From positions 4,216,001 through 4,280,000 of the forward strand of contig NZ_CP049910.1 of the NCBI RefSeq assembly GCF_011305995.1: a stretch of 64,000 nt of DNA. Direction: 5' to 3'. Below are positions 7,778 to 14,581 of this stretch, piece by piece. Under the pieces are notes generated by a model, which searched no databases, was not told the origin of the DNA, and saw only the letters and a program-made list of their open reading frames with translations. The stretch's first letter is position 1; the number at the start of each line of letters is the position of its first letter. The DNA comes from Diaphorobacter sp. HDW4A (GTDB lineage Bacteria; Pseudomonadota; Gammaproteobacteria; Burkholderiales; Burkholderiaceae_C). Made by a program: the position numbers and the translations under genes.

Positions 7778-8431
7778 ATGAGCGCGAACAAGCGATATGA
7801 ACCATGGACACCCGAGCAAATAAAAACTCTCCGGCGACTCTATGCAACGCACTCAGCAGCCCAGCTTGCCACGTTGATCGGGCGCAGCGAGAGCTCTGTG
7901 AAGAACAGGGTGGAAGCTCTGGGCCTTGCAAAACGCAAAGAGGTCCATCGACCATGGACCGCAGCCGAGGATGTGATGCTGACGCGGATTTACGACCCGC
8001 GCAAGATCGATCAAGTTGCAGCGATGATGAATCGATCGCGCAGCGCGATCACCCATCGTGCGACCTTTCTGAACATCCCCGGAAGAGCTGTGACGCTTTC
8101 TGTCGGCGCCATGCGGACGGACTCGCAAGGGATCGTCCAGGTGAAGGTCAGCGACAAGAAGAAGAACGGGTTTCGCAACTACAAACGGTTGTGCGTTCTC
8201 GAATGGGAGGCAGTCAATGGCCCCCTGCCAAAGGGTATGTGCCTTGTTCCTCGCAACCCGTTCTTGCCGCGAACCCCGGACAACATGGTGATGGTCCCAG
8301 AGGCGGAACGATTTTCCCATCACAACATGGCTTCGGCATCACCAGAAGTGCAGGAGTTGCTCCGCATTCAACGCCAGATCAATCGAGAGTTCCGGGAAGT
8401 GAGCAAACGAACCGAGAGATCGCCAACGTGA
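7778..8431 (+). CDS. Double Myb-like HTH plus degenerate HNH-type domain
   Basis: A 217-aa protein with two Myb/SANT-like repeats at ~8-50 (PWTPEQIKTLRRLY) and ~58-100 (PWTAAEDVMLTRIY), each with a putative recognition helix (SESSVKNRVEALGL; SRSAITHRATFLNI). Residues ~135-190 follow the layout of a phage HNH endonuclease: the segment CVLEWEAVNGPLPKGMCLV aligns with the usual W-x-x-x-x-G-PIP-x-G-x-VVHH block. The paired histidines are missing (CLVPRNPF instead). It probably binds DNA without cleaving, or has a drifted catalytic site. It overlaps the next gene by GTGA. Confidence 0.72.
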   Translation: MSANKRYEPWTPEQIKTLRRLYATHSAAQLATLIGRSESSVKNRVEALGLAKRKEVHRPWTAAEDVMLTRIYDPRKIDQVAAMMNRSRSAITHRATFLNIPGRAVTLSVGAMRTDSQGIVQVKVSDKKKNGFRNYKRLCVLEWEAVNGPLPKGMCLVPRNPFLPRTPDNMVMVPEAERFSHHNMASASPEVQELLRIQRQINREFREVSKRTERSPT

Positions 8432-8610
8432 AAGTGCAGCTTCAGCAGACGCTTCAATTGATGCGCGAGCGAAAGGATGCCATCGACGTTGAAGCCGCTC
8501 GTGTCATTTGCGCAGGCGTCCACACCATCATCGATTCGGTCCGTGTGCAAGTGGAACACGCATTGATTGATGCTCCGCCCACCGCCTTCATTCCGTCAAA
8601 AGGAATCTGA
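8428..8610 (+). CDS. 60-aa phage protein, paralogue of the next gene
   Basis: A 60-aa protein starting at GTG 8428, coupled to the upstream stop by GTGA with GAGAG before it. Its core (AARVICAGVHTIIDSVRVQV, ending in EHALI) clearly resembles the core of the next gene (SARVVNDSAQIIVNSAKVEV, ending in EHAKV), so the two are likely tandem paralogues. Predicted helical. Function unknown. Confidence 0.62.
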   Translation: MKVQLQQTLQLMRERKDAIDVEAARVICAGVHTIIDSVRVQVEHALIDAPPTAFIPSKGI

Positions 8611-8611
8611 C

Positions 8612-8974
8612 ATGCACACCATCACAGATCTTCGCGAGCTGCTCTTCAAACAGATCGCCAACATTCTCGATCCCGATAAGCATGTGGATCTGGTAAGTGC
8701 TCGTGTGGTCAACGATTCGGCGCAGATCATCGTGAACAGCGCCAAGGTCGAAGTTGAACACGCCAAGGTGACAAAGGGCGCAATCACGCTGCCCTTCATT
8801 GAGGAGCAACAGGGCGTGCAAGAGCGTCCGTATGAAGCCCCGCCCGAGTCGTCTGCAGAGGAAGCAGCTCCGAAGCCAGCGCGCACTCGTGAAGAAAAAA
8901 TTCTTCAGCCCAATCCCAACAGCCTATGGGCACGTCTTGGCTCGCGAAAGAACTTGGGAGAAAGCAATGGCTAG
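8612..8974 (+). CDS. 120-aa phage protein, paralogue of the previous gene
   Basis: A 120-aa protein from ATG 8612 (AAAGGA upstream), one base after the preceding stop. Residues ~10-60 hold the helical core shared with the preceding 60-aa protein. A Pro/Glu-rich linker (YEAPPESSAEEAAPKPA) and a basic tail follow. It overlaps the next gene by 8 bases. The family is not recognised; similar small proteins are common in B3-like early operons. Confidence 0.68.
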   Translation: MHTITDLRELLFKQIANILDPDKHVDLVSARVVNDSAQIIVNSAKVEVEHAKVTKGAITLPFIEEQQGVQERPYEAPPESSAEEAAPKPARTREEKILQPNPNSLWARLGSRKNLGESNG

Positions 8975-9242
8975 AGCCCCAACGAAGCCCGTGCAGATGG
9001 CCTATCTCACCATCGGCTACAGCCACTTTCTCATGGATGCCAGCAAGGCCATGAAAGTGGCCGAGCTGATGCAGCACGCAGTCAATGTCGAGTGGGATTA
9101 CGGCGAGCGCATGAATGCCGAAACCTATACGGTAGGCGAATCGGTCAATGTCGAATTTCGCCTCGTGCATGCAAGCAAGATTCGTATGCCTCACGGGGAC
9201 ACGACACCAGCAACACCTGCTCAGCGGAGGTTGCTGAAATGA
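8967..9242 (+). CDS. Small phage early protein, unknown function
   Basis: A 91-aa protein from ATG 8967, with GGGAGAAAG as ribosome site inside the preceding gene. Predicted alpha/beta: a beta strand (VQMAYLTIGY), a helix (MDASKAMKVAELMQHAVNV), a YGERMNAETYTVG segment and a strand (VNVEFRLVHASKI). No family recognised. It ends in ATGA overlap with a membrane-protein gene. Confidence 0.7.
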   Translation: MARAPTKPVQMAYLTIGYSHFLMDASKAMKVAELMQHAVNVEWDYGERMNAETYTVGESVNVEFRLVHASKIRMPHGDTTPATPAQRRLLK

Positions 9243-9427
9243 CTCTCTCATTCACTCTGAGCTGGTGGCTGATCCCTGCCTTGATCACTGTGCTGGGCCT
9301 GATCTGGGCACTGTGGATTGTTGACGACGGTGGCGGCATGTTCTCAGGTCTCAGCAACATCTTCGCCTTGGTTCCCGTCCTGGCCATCTCCGCCTTCGCG
9401 TGGGCCGTCGCTGCTTTCCTGAAGTGA
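9239..9427 (+). CDS. 62-aa two-helix membrane protein
   Basis: A 62-aa protein from ATG 9239 (ATGA overlap). It is almost wholly hydrophobic, with two membrane helices (WWLIPALITVLGLIWALWIV and IFALVPVLAISAFAWAVAAF) joined by a short loop with DDGGG. Small hydrophobic proteins of this kind can be holin-like, toxic or membrane-sensing, but there is no lysis cassette here. Function unknown. Confidence 0.68.
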   Translation: MTLSFTLSWWLIPALITVLGLIWALWIVDDGGGMFSGLSNIFALVPVLAISAFAWAVAAFLK

Positions 9428-9435
9428 GATACCCA

Positions 9436-9720
9436 GTGCCTTACTACCGAACAGCCAACCTCGGCATTGTCCACATGAAGGGCAGCAAGCTGCCCGCTCC
9501 ATGCCGCGCTCGCGTCCTCATCAACGGGCGTGAGGAACCATGCCTTTTCGTAAGTGAATTCCTTTGCGACGGGAAGGATGAACACGGTGGCACATGTGAC
9601 GCGCCGATGTGCCCAGCTCACGCCTACCAGGTGGGGCCGAACAAGCATCTTTGTCCTGCGTGCCGCCTTCACCAGGTGGATGAATCGAAGCAGCGCAGCC
9701 TGTTCACATCACTTATTTAA
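9436..9720 (+). CDS. Cys-rich zinc-binding-type phage protein
   Basis: A 94-aa protein, start taken at GTG 9436 (GAGAT upstream, 8 bases after the preceding stop). Cysteines and histidines are ordered: PCRARV, PCLF, FLCDGKDEHGGTCDAPMC, PAHAY, LCPACRLHQ, consistent with one or two zinc sites. Similar Cys-rich proteins lie upstream of gemA in Mu-like phages. The zinc assignment rests on residue spacing alone. Confidence 0.7.
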   Translation: MPYYRTANLGIVHMKGSKLPAPCRARVLINGREEPCLFVSEFLCDGKDEHGGTCDAPMCPAHAYQVGPNKHLCPACRLHQVDESKQRSLFTSLI

Positions 9721-9725
9721 ACGCC

Positions 9726-10205
9726 ATGACAGCGACTCAACGACGCACCTTCACAGCGCACACCTCCAAGGCCAATCTAGAGGCTGCGCGCAAACGCGAT
9801 CTTGGACATATTCACCAAGGGAAAAAAGCCCTTGGCTGGAGCGATGACGACTACCGTTTTCATCTGGTAAACCTGACTGGCAAGAGCAGCTCCGGCCAAC
9901 TGGATGCAGTGGGCCGCACCAAAGTTCTGGGACACATGGAAGCGCTCGGATTTAAACCAAAGGCCAGAGCGTTTAAACCATTCGATCAGGCCACCAAGAT
10001 CAAGTGGCTCTGGGGCAAGATCGGCGAGGCCGGTGGCCTGCGCGACGCTAGTCCGCAAGCACTCTTGGCATTCGTGGGCCGCACGACCGGCACGGGTGTA
10101 GACGATGTGAGTTTTCTACCCACTGCGTCAGCCTCCAAGGTCATCGAAGCCCTCAAGGCCATGCTGGATCGCGCCAAGCGCGCGAGGGGAGCAGCTCATG
10201 ACTGA
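9726..10205 (+). CDS. gemA: GemA-like early regulatory protein of Mu-type phages
   Basis: A 159-aa protein of the Mu GemA/gp16 family (DUF1018). In Mu, GemA modulates host gene expression and DNA supercoiling early in infection. Family marks visible here: IHQGKKALGWSDDDYRFHL at ~29-47, then a GKSSSGQLDAVGRTKVLGHM segment and a C-terminal part starting ATKIKWLWGKIGE. In Mu-like phages gemA lies just before mor, and here one small gene intervenes. It overlaps that gene by 8 bases. Confidence 0.87.
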   Translation: MTATQRRTFTAHTSKANLEAARKRDLGHIHQGKKALGWSDDDYRFHLVNLTGKSSSGQLDAVGRTKVLGHMEALGFKPKARAFKPFDQATKIKWLWGKIGEAGGLRDASPQALLAFVGRTTGTGVDDVSFLPTASASKVIEALKAMLDRAKRARGAAHD

Positions 10206-10536
10206 CAGCACTCCTTCGGCCGAACCAGCAACGCCCCTCGTCCCCGTAGTGGCGCGTCTGTACTCCCAGAGCGGCTATCGCAGAGCCTCTACCAAACCAG
10301 GTCCAGGCGCGCCCCTCGTGCAGCTCGTAGATGCCCAATCTGCCATTGGGGCGTGGCGACAACGTGCCGAACTACGCCAATCTGCCTTGGAAAAGGCTAT
10401 CCGTGAGCGTGACCAACTCCTAGGGGCCGCTCGTGATGCCGTCGCAGCGCTTTCACGGACTGGCCCGGCGCGCTCATATGCCGATGCCATTGCTGTCTGC
10501 GCTCAGCTCCAACGCACCCTTGTATCCCTGACATGA
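10198..10536 (+). CDS. Small phage protein between gemA and mor
   Basis: A 112-aa protein. The N-terminal 45 residues are Pro/Gly/Ser-rich and probably flexible; the C-terminal part is one or two long helices (AELRQSALEKAIRERDQLLG, DAVAALSRTG, ADAIAVCAQLQRTLVSL) with coiled-coil character. It overlaps gemA by 8 bases and mor by ATGA. Function unknown. Confidence 0.68.
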   Translation: MTDSTPSAEPATPLVPVVARLYSQSGYRRASTKPGPGAPLVQLVDAQSAIGAWRQRAELRQSALEKAIRERDQLLGAARDAVAALSRTGPARSYADAIAVCAQLQRTLVSLT

Positions 10537-10952
10537 ACGACTTGGCCGACGTCATCGACTCCGAACTGCTACCCGAGCTGCTGCGGGATTTCGAGCGCCT
10601 GATCGGACTCCCGGCCACGCTCGACCTAGTGCGCGCACGGGGCGGGCTGCGCATCTTCATTCCCACACCGGCCCGCGTGACGCCTGAACACGCCCTAGCC
10701 AAAATCATTGGCGTTGGGGCGCTCCTGGAGCTAGCAAAGGAGTATGGCGGCGAGGCCCATTTCGCCCTGCCCAAGGCTAAAAAAGCGCTCATGGCGGTGC
10801 GCAATTCCCGCATTTGCAATGCGTATGCCACCCACAAAACTGTCCGCGAGCTGGCCCAAGAGCACCACCTCACGGAACGCCAAGTCGAGCGGATCGTGGC
10901 CGATGCCGGTGTCACAGCGCCCCGAGATCGGCATCAGGGTAGTCTGTTTTAA
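10533..10952 (+). CDS. mor: Mor-type middle transcription activator
   Basis: A 139-aa protein of the Mor/C family. In Mu, Mor activates the middle promoter so that C can turn on late genes. The N-terminal part (LPELLRDFERLIGLPATLDLV) and the beta-strand dimer segment GGLRIFIP at ~37-44 match the family, and the C-terminal HTH lies at ~101-124 (HKTVRELAQEHHLTERQVERI). Length fits Mu Mor (129 aa). The oddity is what follows: no C, lysis or head gene, only repeats and then host slmA. Any target promoter is either lost, or elsewhere in the element. Confidence 0.88.
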   Translation: MNDLADVIDSELLPELLRDFERLIGLPATLDLVRARGGLRIFIPTPARVTPEHALAKIIGVGALLELAKEYGGEAHFALPKAKKALMAVRNSRICNAYATHKTVRELAQEHHLTERQVERIVADAGVTAPRDRHQGSLF

Positions 10953-10981
10953 ACGCTTGGGCGGGGCGTTTAAACCCGCCC
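10948..10981. terminator. Two overlapping, mutually exclusive hairpins after mor
   Basis: Hairpin 1: TTTAAACGC (10948-10956) pairs with GCGTTTAAA (10966-10974). Hairpin 2: GGGCGGG (10959-10965) pairs with CCCGCCC (10975-10981), with the right arm of hairpin 1 as its loop. The two cannot form together. Hairpin 1 overlaps the mor stop codon. Neither is followed by a strong T-run, so a simple terminator is possible but not certain. Confidence 0.5.
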
Positions 10982-11101
10982 GACCTTAGGTCAGGTTGGG
11001 CGTTGTGGATAACCTTTCATCCACGTCACTACCGCATTGAATTCATTGAGTTTTCAGGCGTAAAGACCATTCGATACGCCCAACCTCAGAACGCCCGACC
11101 T
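10978..11101. repeat. Four copies of the 9-mer GCCCRACCT
   Basis: Copies at 10978-10986 (GCCCGACCT, plus), 10993-11001 (AGGTTGGGC, i.e. the minus strand), 11078-11086 (GCCCAACCT, plus) and 11093-11101 (GCCCGACCT, plus). The first two form an inverted repeat around TAGGTC; the last two are direct repeats 15 bp apart, as are the first two by start position. Clustered copies near the expected end of a Mu-like element suggest transposase-binding end sites, but an activator site is also possible. Confidence 0.55.
11004..11012 (-). promoter_or_regulatory. Single perfect DnaA-box sequence
   Basis: TGTGGATAA is the reverse complement of TTATCCACA, the strong DnaA box. It sits inside a small dyad, GTGGAT (11005-11010) with ATCCAC (11019-11024). 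One box alone does not make an origin and may be chance. Confidence 0.3.
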
Positions 11102-11553
11102 TGGTTCAAGTTCATTTGCAACCCTTTTGGCACGGATTTGCACCACGTATCAGCCGCTACGGCCCGCCAGGCGTGGATTCCCAGAGTTATTGGTACATTG
11201 CCCAGTCTGACTCGCAATCGGCTCATTTTGGCCGTTTTGCCCCCTCTGGCGGCTCATTTCGTGCCATTCCGTCCGATCACCTCAAAAGCACCTATCCACC
11301 GCCGCAACCCGCATGGATACTAGGCCCGCGTGGAGTTGCCCACACTCAGAGGTGGTGCCAATACGAGTAGTCCCCCATTATCGGAATACCAAGGCTTGCC
11401 AGACATCGAGCACCATGTCCTCTTCGCGCAGGCTTTGATCGCTACGCCGCCTTCGGCCGCGAACAGTCAACCGGTTGGAGACGAGGATATGAGCCATATC
11501 GCTTCGTTGGCCCGCTCTCCTGAATATCGGATTCCACCAAAATCCTTGAAGGG

Positions 11554-11580
11554 CAAAAAAAATCCACCTCGCGGCGGATT
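11554..11580 (-). terminator. Intrinsic terminator of slmA
   Basis: On the minus strand AATCCGCC, loop GCGA, GGTGGATT forms an 8-bp stem (one G-T wobble) followed directly by eight Ts, 28 bases after the slmA stop. It marks the host side of the junction with the phage element. Confidence 0.85.
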
Positions 11581-11607
11581 CTTGTCGTGTCTGGCTCGCG
11601 TCAACGC

Positions 11608-12258
11608 TCAGTGCAGCACGGCCAGCACGTTCTGGATGTCATCGGCCGGCGAACTCTTGAAACCCGAGCGCACGAAGCGCAGCAGACGGCCACGCATCAG
11701 ATCACCCAGCAGCGCAGCGCGCATTTGCGCCTCTGCAGTGGGTGACGTAGCTCCAGCCGCATCCGCACCATCGCGCAGACATTGACGCAGAGACGCCTCG
11801 ATCTTGTCGAAGAACAAATTCATGCGCTGCTGCAGGCGTTCGTTTTCGAATACCAGCGCATCGCCTACCATGACCTTCACCATGCCCGGATTGCGCTCGG
11901 CAAACTGCAGCACCATGGTCACGATGCGCAGCGCCTGCTGCGTGCCGTCGACTGCGCTGTCGGTATCCGCTGGCGGCTCAGTGATGCGGTTGATCAGCGT
12001 GAACACGCTGCTTTCGATGAATTCGATCAGCCCCTCGAACATCTGCGCCTTGCTGGCAAAGTGACGATAAAGCGCTGCCTCGCTGACCTCCAGACGCGCT
12101 GCCAGCGCAGCCGTGGTGATCCGCTCAGCTCCCGGCTGTTGCAGCATGGCGGCCAGCGCTTGCAGGATTTGCACCCGGCGCTCTCCCGGGCGCGGACGCT
12201 TGCGTGCTGCTGTGGGCACGGCGGAGGTGACGATTTCGGTTTCTTCTACTGAGGACAT
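11608..12258 (-). CDS. slmA: Nucleoid-occlusion TetR-family protein SlmA
   Basis: A 216-aa TetR-fold protein. In known bacteria SlmA binds chromosomal sites and blocks FtsZ ring assembly over the nucleoid. The N-terminal HTH is at ~47-67 (ITTAALAARLEVSEAALYRHF), preceded by the basic RKRPRPGERR segment typical of SlmA, and the GDALVFENERLQQRMNLFFDKIE block matches SlmA rather than a drug-efflux TetR. ATG 12258 was preferred over GTG 12300, which adds a Cys-rich 14-residue leader. It lies downstream of argB as in related genomes. Repeats upstream could be an autoregulatory operator. Confidence 0.87.
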   Translation of the reverse strand: MSSVEETEIVTSAVPTAARKRPRPGERRVQILQALAAMLQQPGAERITTAALAARLEVSEAALYRHFASKAQMFEGLIEFIESSVFTLINRITEPPADTDSAVDGTQQALRIVTMVLQFAERNPGMVKVMVGDALVFENERLQQRMNLFFDKIEASLRQCLRDGADAAGATSPTAEAQMRAALLGDLMRGRLLRFVRSGFKSSPADDIQNVLAVLH

Positions 12259-12262
12259 AAAC

Positions 12263-12337
12263 TCGCATTCGCAACAGTTGTAAGAAGAATTTTCGCACAC
12301 TCACTTACCCAATCGCATTCATGGTCGCGAATGCGAT
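12263..12337 (-). promoter_or_regulatory. Repeated TCGCATTC sites upstream of slmA
   Basis: TCGCATTC occurs at 12263-12270 and 12313-12320, with its complement GAATGCGA at 12329-12336. The latter two form a perfect 9-bp inverted repeat (ATCGCATTC 12312-12320, GAATGCGAT 12329-12337) around 8 bases. The array lies in the 200-bp gap between argB and slmA, just upstream of the slmA start, where a TetR-type operator would be expected. Confidence 0.45.
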
Positions 12338-12464
12338 ACAAATTCAAGCAATTGCAAACCCGTCGACGATCTTTCACGCAGCATCGAAACAATGCCCCAA
12401 GCGGCGTGCAGCCTCGCTGCCGGTTGCGCGAAGCAACTGATCAGGGGCCGTGTAAAGATGAAGA

Positions 12465-13355
12465 TCAGTAGCTGCGAATCATGGTGCCGTAGGCCTGATC
12501 GGTCAGGATTTCCAGCAACATGGCATGTGGCACGCGGCCATCGACGATGTGCACGGCGTTCACGCCGCTCTTGGCGGCATCGATCGCACCGGCCAGCTTG
12601 GGCAACATACCGCCGGAGATCGTGCCGTCTTCGATGAGGTCGTCGATCTCGCGCGATGTCAGCTCGGTGAGCAGCTTGCCCTGCTTGTCGAGCACGCCGG
12701 GAATGTTGGTAAGCAACACCAGCTTCTCTGCCTGCAGCACGGAAGCCAGCTTGCTGGCCACCACATCGGCGTTGATGTTGTAGCTCTCGTTTTCCTCACC
12801 AAAGCCGATGGGGCTGATGACGGGGATGAATGCGTCGTCCTGCAACGCCTTCACCACGCTCGGGTCGATGGCGACGATGTCACCCACCTGGCCGACGTCG
12901 TGCTCGATGTTGGGGTCCTTGTTGTCGAGCAGCTTGAGTTTCTTGGCGCGGATCAGGCCGCCATCGCGGCCGGTCAGGCCCACGGCCTTGCCGCCGGCTT
13001 GATTGATCAGGCCCACGATGTCCTGCTGCACTTCGCCGGCCAGTACCCACTCGACCACCTCCATGGTTTCGGAGTCGGTCACGCGCATGCCTTGAATGAA
13101 CTCGCCCTTCTTGCCAAGACGCTTGAGCGCGGTCTCGATCTGCGGGCCACCGCCATGCACCACGACCGGGTTCATGCCGACCAGCTTGAGCAGCACCACG
13201 TCTTCCGCGAAGTCGGCCTGCAGCTCGGGATCGGTCATGGCGTTGCCGCCGTACTTGATCACCATGGTCTTGCCATGGAACTTGCGGATGTAGGGAAGCG
13301 CCTGGGCCAGGATTTCGGCCTTGTCGCGCGGGGCAATCGAGGAAAGATCGTTCAT
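12465..13355 (-). CDS. argB: Acetylglutamate kinase
   Basis: A 296-aa amino-acid kinase that phosphorylates N-acetylglutamate, the second step of arginine synthesis, in the cytosol. Visible motifs: K34 in IKYGGNAM, the nucleotide/substrate loop VHGGGPQIE at 66-74, GLTGRDGGL at ~127-135, and the C-terminal GGMLPKL. An N-terminal helix before the core ([20 protein letters not shown]) matches the arginine-sensitive hexameric type, suggesting feedback inhibition. No clear ribosome site is seen before ATG 13355. slmA follows after 206 bp. Confidence 0.95.
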   Translation of the reverse strand: MNDLSSIAPRDKAEILAQALPYIRKFHGKTMVIKYGGNAMTDPELQADFAEDVVLLKLVGMNPVVVHGGGPQIETALKRLGKKGEFIQGMRVTDSETMEVVEWVLAGEVQQDIVGLINQAGGKAVGLTGRDGGLIRAKKLKLLDNKDPNIEHDVGQVGDIVAIDPSVVKALQDDAFIPVISPIGFGEENESYNINADVVASKLASVLQAEKLVLLTNIPGVLDKQGKLLTELTSREIDDLIEDGTISGGMLPKLAGAIDAAKSGVNAVHIVDGRVPHAMLLEILTDQAYGTMIRSY

Positions 13356-13474
13356 GGATTGAGGCCGTCCGGAAAAGGAGAGGGTCAGTGAATCGGATTA
13401 CCTCAAATTGTGCCGCAAACACAAGACGGTCGGGACAAGCACACGGGAATCGCGCACCAATCCGTACCGTCAAT

Positions 13475-14581
13475 TCAGTGTTTGATCCAGTTCGGCACCT
13501 TGAAGCGCACGATGCAAAGATAGGCAACGACATAGCTCACCACGAACAATACGCAGAACGCGATCAACACCCAGGTCTTGTTCCAGAACAGCACAGCCGG
13601 AACCACGGTCAACAGGGTGAACGCCCAGAGATATGGCGATGTGCGGTTGTTACGCATCAGCATGCGGCGCGATTCGTCGTCGTGGAACACGCCGATCACA
13701 ATGCGGCGGTAGATCAGTTGGTGAAAGTGCAGCGCGTCCGCCATGCCCGGCGACACGCCGCGCGCAAGCTTGCGGTAGATGGAAAACAGCGTCTCCCAGA
13801 TCGGATAGATCAGCAGCAACACCGGGAACCATGGCGAAACGTCCGGATTGCGCTGCACCAGCGATATGCTGACCATCGCAATCACCACGCCCCAGATGTA
13901 GGCGCCGCCGTCACCGGCAAACAGCATGCCGCGCGGGTAGTTCCAAATCAGAAAGCCTCCGGTCGCGGCGGCAAGGCAGACGATCAGCGAGCCGAGCGCG
14001 CGGTCGTTCACCTGCAGGCATACATGGGCGAGAGCGAGGCTGATGACCAGCGCCACCATGCTGGCGAGACCGTTGTAGCCGTCGATGATGTTGAAAGCGT
14101 GTGGCAGCCCGGCAATCGCCAGCAGCACGATGCCCATGCCGATCCAGGGCGCCTGGATCAGCAGCACATCGAGCCATGGAACGCCCAGGCGCGGAATGTT
14201 CATGCCCAGCAACCAGATCGCCAACACACCCGACAACAGGGTGAGCGCGAGCCGGTAGCGCACCGTCATGCGCTGCGTCATGTCCTCGACGATACCGCCG
14301 AGAGCCGCAGGCAGCAGAGCCACGATCCACCAGTAAGCCCAGTTGCCCAGCCGCAGCGAGCCAGGATCACCGGCCTGCGTGGATTGCACCACGCCCACCG
14401 CCCAGCTCACGCACAGCCCCATCAGCAGCGCCGCACCGCCCAGGCGCGGCACTTCGCCGGTATGAAAGCGCTGGGGCTTGAACTCGTCGTAGTGCGGTGT
14501 GCGACGCCCGCGCAGCGCGCGGATGATCAGCGCGGCCGTGAGACACGACACCAGAAAACCAATCAGCGACAGCCAGATCAT
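13475..14581 (-). CDS. WecA/MraY-family undecaprenyl-phosphate sugar-phosphate transferase
   Basis: A 368-aa polytopic inner-membrane protein (about 10-11 helices) that would transfer a sugar-phosphate from a UDP-sugar to undecaprenyl phosphate, starting O-antigen or other glycan synthesis. Motifs: GGIVED at 95-100 (where the family Asp-Asp usually sits; here Glu-Asp), NIIDGYNGL at 164-172, FAGDGGAY at 221-228, and a C-terminal HFHQLIYRR (family HxHQ loop). It overlaps the upstream GT2 gene by 4 bases, so the two are cotranscribed. Sugar specificity cannot be read from the sequence. Confidence 0.9.
   Translation of the reverse strand: MIWLSLIGFLVSCLTAALIIRALRGRRTPHYDEFKPQRFHTGEVPRLGGAALLMGLCVSWAVGVVQSTQAGDPGSLRLGNWAYWWIVALLPAALGGIVEDMTQRMTVRYRLALTLLSGVLAIWLLGMNIPRLGVPWLDVLLIQAPWIGMGIVLLAIAGLPHAFNIIDGYNGLASMVALVISLALAHVCLQVNDRALGSLIVCLAAATGGFLIWNYPRGMLFAGDGGAYIWGVVIAMVSISLVQRNPDVSPWFPVLLLIYPIWETLFSIYRKLARGVSPGMADALHFHQLIYRRIVIGVFHDDESRRMLMRNNRTSPYLWAFTLLTVVPAVLFWNKTWVLIAFCVLFVVSYVVAYLCIVRFKVPNWIKH

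Larger units (their letters stand above)
10953..11553. other. Non-coding stretch holding the likely right end of the Mu-like element
   Basis: About 600 bp without a credible gene between mor and the slmA terminator. It holds nested inverted repeats, four copies of GCCCRACCT (10978-11101), a perfect DnaA-box sequence, and a near-identical pair CGGCTCATTTTG (11219-11230) and CGGCTCATTTCG (11250-11261). Frames such as 11003-11323 lack a ribosome site and domain content. The phage-host junction must lie here, but I cannot place it without the other end or an empty site. Confidence 0.6.

Noticed and set aside
11003..11323. A 106-aa frame in the mor-slmA gap
   Set aside because: Starts at a GTG inside the DnaA-box dyad, without a ribosome site; overlaps the repeat cluster.
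11330..11785. A 151-aa plus-strand frame after the phage region
   Set aside because: It runs through the slmA terminator into slmA on the other strand; no ribosome site or domain.
12525..13391. A 288-aa plus-strand frame over argB
   Set aside because: Antisense to argB, rich in His/Ala/Val without domains; the codon pattern of argB explains it.
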